Shown here: positions 62,346 to 64,000 of the stretch, piece by piece
Numbering within the stretch: position 1 is the stretch's first letter
Layout: every line of letters starts with the position of its first letter
Assembly (NCBI RefSeq): GCF_000764305.2
Contig: NW_025944164.1
Location: forward strand, 4,662-68,661
DNA: 64,000 bases
Reading direction: 5' to 3'
Origin: Hyalella azteca
Lineage: Eukaryota; Arthropoda; Malacostraca; Amphipoda; Hyalellidae
The notes under the pieces: model-generated
The model's database searches: none
Seen by the model: the letters and a program-made list of their open reading frames with translations, nothing else
What the model was told of the DNA's origin: nothing
Position numbers and translations under genes: made by a program

Positions 62346-62989
62346 GGTGGCAGGGAATTATTGTGAGTACTTATCGGTCCACCGCCGTGCGTCGGTCTTA
62401 ACCCTTCGCAAGGCCCCATGCCCTTGGCCCTCTCTTGCAAGTTGTAATGGTCTAAACTCAACAGTTCGACCCCTGGCCCCATCCCCATGGTCTCATCACA
62501 ACTCCCTTTAGAAATATGTGGAGTTTCGAAATTGATAGTAATAAATCAATAAATATTTGAACTGGGAAATTCCTTAGTTACTTACATTGGTTCCACAATG
62601 ATATCAATAACGTAAAAAATTACAATGACATCGGTTAAGCCTCACTGCCTCAGAGGCTCAGCCATGATTCTAGCTTTGCTAAGTCCTTACACTCTTACAT
62701 CGTAATTCATGATGTTAGAACTTCGATATTCAAATGTTGAATATCTGACAAGTGTCAATATCACAATCAAGATTATTTCGCAATCAGAAATATGTTATAA
62801 TATCACAATCGAAAATATTATTCACAAATAACCATTCATTTCAATGCCGAAATGGACTGCCATCTTATCACGCTAGCCATATGTTTACATACGTCACAAA
62901 CGGTGACGTCATCATACAAACGAACACGTGGAGACAAAAAAGAGCAATATTTCGCTGCACCACAAACAAATAAATGTAAATAATTGGTA

Positions 62990-63111
62990 CCGTAAAATGG
63001 GGTAACTTAGACCGGCGGGGTAACTTAGACCACTTTTCGTTTTTTTAACAAAAACCCCCACAACTCAAAAACTATTTGACATAGAAAAATTTTGTCAATG
63101 GGCATTAAAGG
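62990..63111 (+). mobile_element. Solo left end of the fold-back family
   Basis: CCGTAAAATGGGGTAACTTAG preceded by TA, then an extra tandem GGGGTAACTTAGACC, then CAAAAACCCCCACAACTCAA through TTTTGTCAATGGGCATTAAA, matching 54148-54253 closely. Similarity stops at 63111 and no right end follows, so only the terminus is present. Confidence 0.75.
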
Positions 63112-63557
63112 AGAAAATTCGAAATTGCTGCTGTCAGGGCTATGTCGGTTCTTGCGAACCGATTGTTGCATCCAGTCGCTTATATTGAAAATAAAATGAT
63201 TTAAGCAAGTATTTCTTGCATCAGAGATAATTAAAAGTTTGCTAATGTTAACAGCATTATAATACATGCAGAAACATACATTTTTTTTATAGATATTAAA
63301 AATTTAGGCTCTATGACTTGTATACTATGTCTATCACAGTCTATCGGATTTTGAATCGCTGCATGCATTCAAATTCAAATTAGGTCCACCCACACCCCAC
63401 GGCCAGTGTAGCTGTCAGCTCACCTTCTTCAGAAGTGTGAAAGCTTTGCCGGTGAAGGTGTGTTTTACGATCGGTCCATGAAGAAGTGTTGATCGGTTCA
63501 AAATGACATAAGAACAGGTTCTTTTGAATAACCTATGGATTGGCACCATGTTACCCT

Positions 63558-63632
63558 ATAAAGGAAAAAAGTTGAGAAGTGTCAGAATTACCCACGTCCC
63601 ACAATGTCAGAATATAGGTACCCTACCGCCGC
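63558..63632 (+). repeat. Short dispersed repeat, copy 2
   Basis: ATAAAGGAAAAAAGTTGAGA then AGTGTCAGAATTACCCACG, and a related GTCAGAATATAGG downstream. Pairs with 62277-62345 in the same orientation, 1.28 kb apart. Confidence 0.65.
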
Positions 63633-64000
63633 AGTACCTCGTTTACCTAAATGAATTTTTAGCAAGAAATTGTAAAATGTTATATAATTCTGGGCTTGCG
63701 CTGGCCACTGGCAAGTGGCAACAAATCCTCAATAGCTAATAATGGAAACATTGAGCCTAAAAACCTTATCATAATTCATAAAGACACACTTGCCAAGTTG
63801 CCAAACTTAGTAGTCAGCATAGTACGACGTACGTTAACGCATTTCCTAGCTTTGGAGCCAAATGGCTTAATGAATAATGACTAAATCAATATAAAAAATT
63901 TATACAGAATTTGTGAGTTACCTAGGTAGATTGTCACTCTGTCAGTGTCAGTCTCAGATTCAGACCTAGGTAGCCTATGAATTCATTAATGGGCAAGGGG
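63633..64000. other. Window end, nothing recognised
   Basis: Short open frames only. CCTAGGTAG occurs twice near 63921 and 63965. The missing eIF1A 5' exon may lie beyond this edge. Confidence 0.4.

Overview
This is an animal nuclear genome window. It is AT-rich, with intron-containing genes, several classes of DNA transposon, a non-LTR retrotransposon and many minisatellites. The protein sequences and repeat style suggest an arthropod, plausibly a crustacean, but nothing here fixes the species. No rRNA, tRNA, CRISPR array or bacterial operon is visible.

Three protein-coding genes can be reconstructed exon by exon. (1) Mitochondrial ribosomal protein S27 (mRpS27), + strand, 3761-10220: nine exons, apparently complete, 466 residues. 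(2) A major-facilitator transporter of the SLC46 (proton-coupled folate transporter-like) family, - strand, 12018-20461: six joined exons, 683 residues. It lacks its first coding exon, for which 29216-29299 behind a TATA box is a speculative candidate. It converges on mRpS27. (3) Translation initiation factor eIF1A, - strand, 52283-57076: four joined exons, with the short 5' exon not found. Its acidic C-terminal tail is about 37 residues longer than usual and contains a 66-bp tandem duplication.

Layout. 1-500: end of a hAT-like element. 495-2529: broken non-LTR retrotransposon (endonuclease plus reverse transcriptase). 3.8-10.2 kb: mRpS27, with a pogo/Tigger-like element in intron 2 and a duplicated splice donor after exon 6. 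12-20.5 kb: the SLC46-like gene. 20.5-52 kb: a 30-kb gene-poor stretch of MITEs and at least eight minisatellite arrays (26.4, 28.1, 33.3, 34.0-34.9, 35.3, 40.5 and 40.8 kb). 52.3-57.1 kb: eIF1A, whose introns hold a TTAA-flanked MITE and a three-deep nest of transposons (fold-back element, then hAT-like, then mariner/Tc1-like, with target duplications readable at each level). 57-64 kb: non-coding DNA with a long palindrome, fold-back repeats and further MITE copies.

The genes do not form a pathway. mRpS27 and eIF1A both serve translation, in mitochondrion and cytosol respectively, and the SLC46-like protein is a membrane transporter. The most notable items are the repeated eIF1A tail, the nested transposons, the duplicated mRpS27 splice donor and the long cytoplasmic extensions of the transporter. 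Exon joins were made by eye from splice consensus, phase and family similarity, with no transcript evidence.
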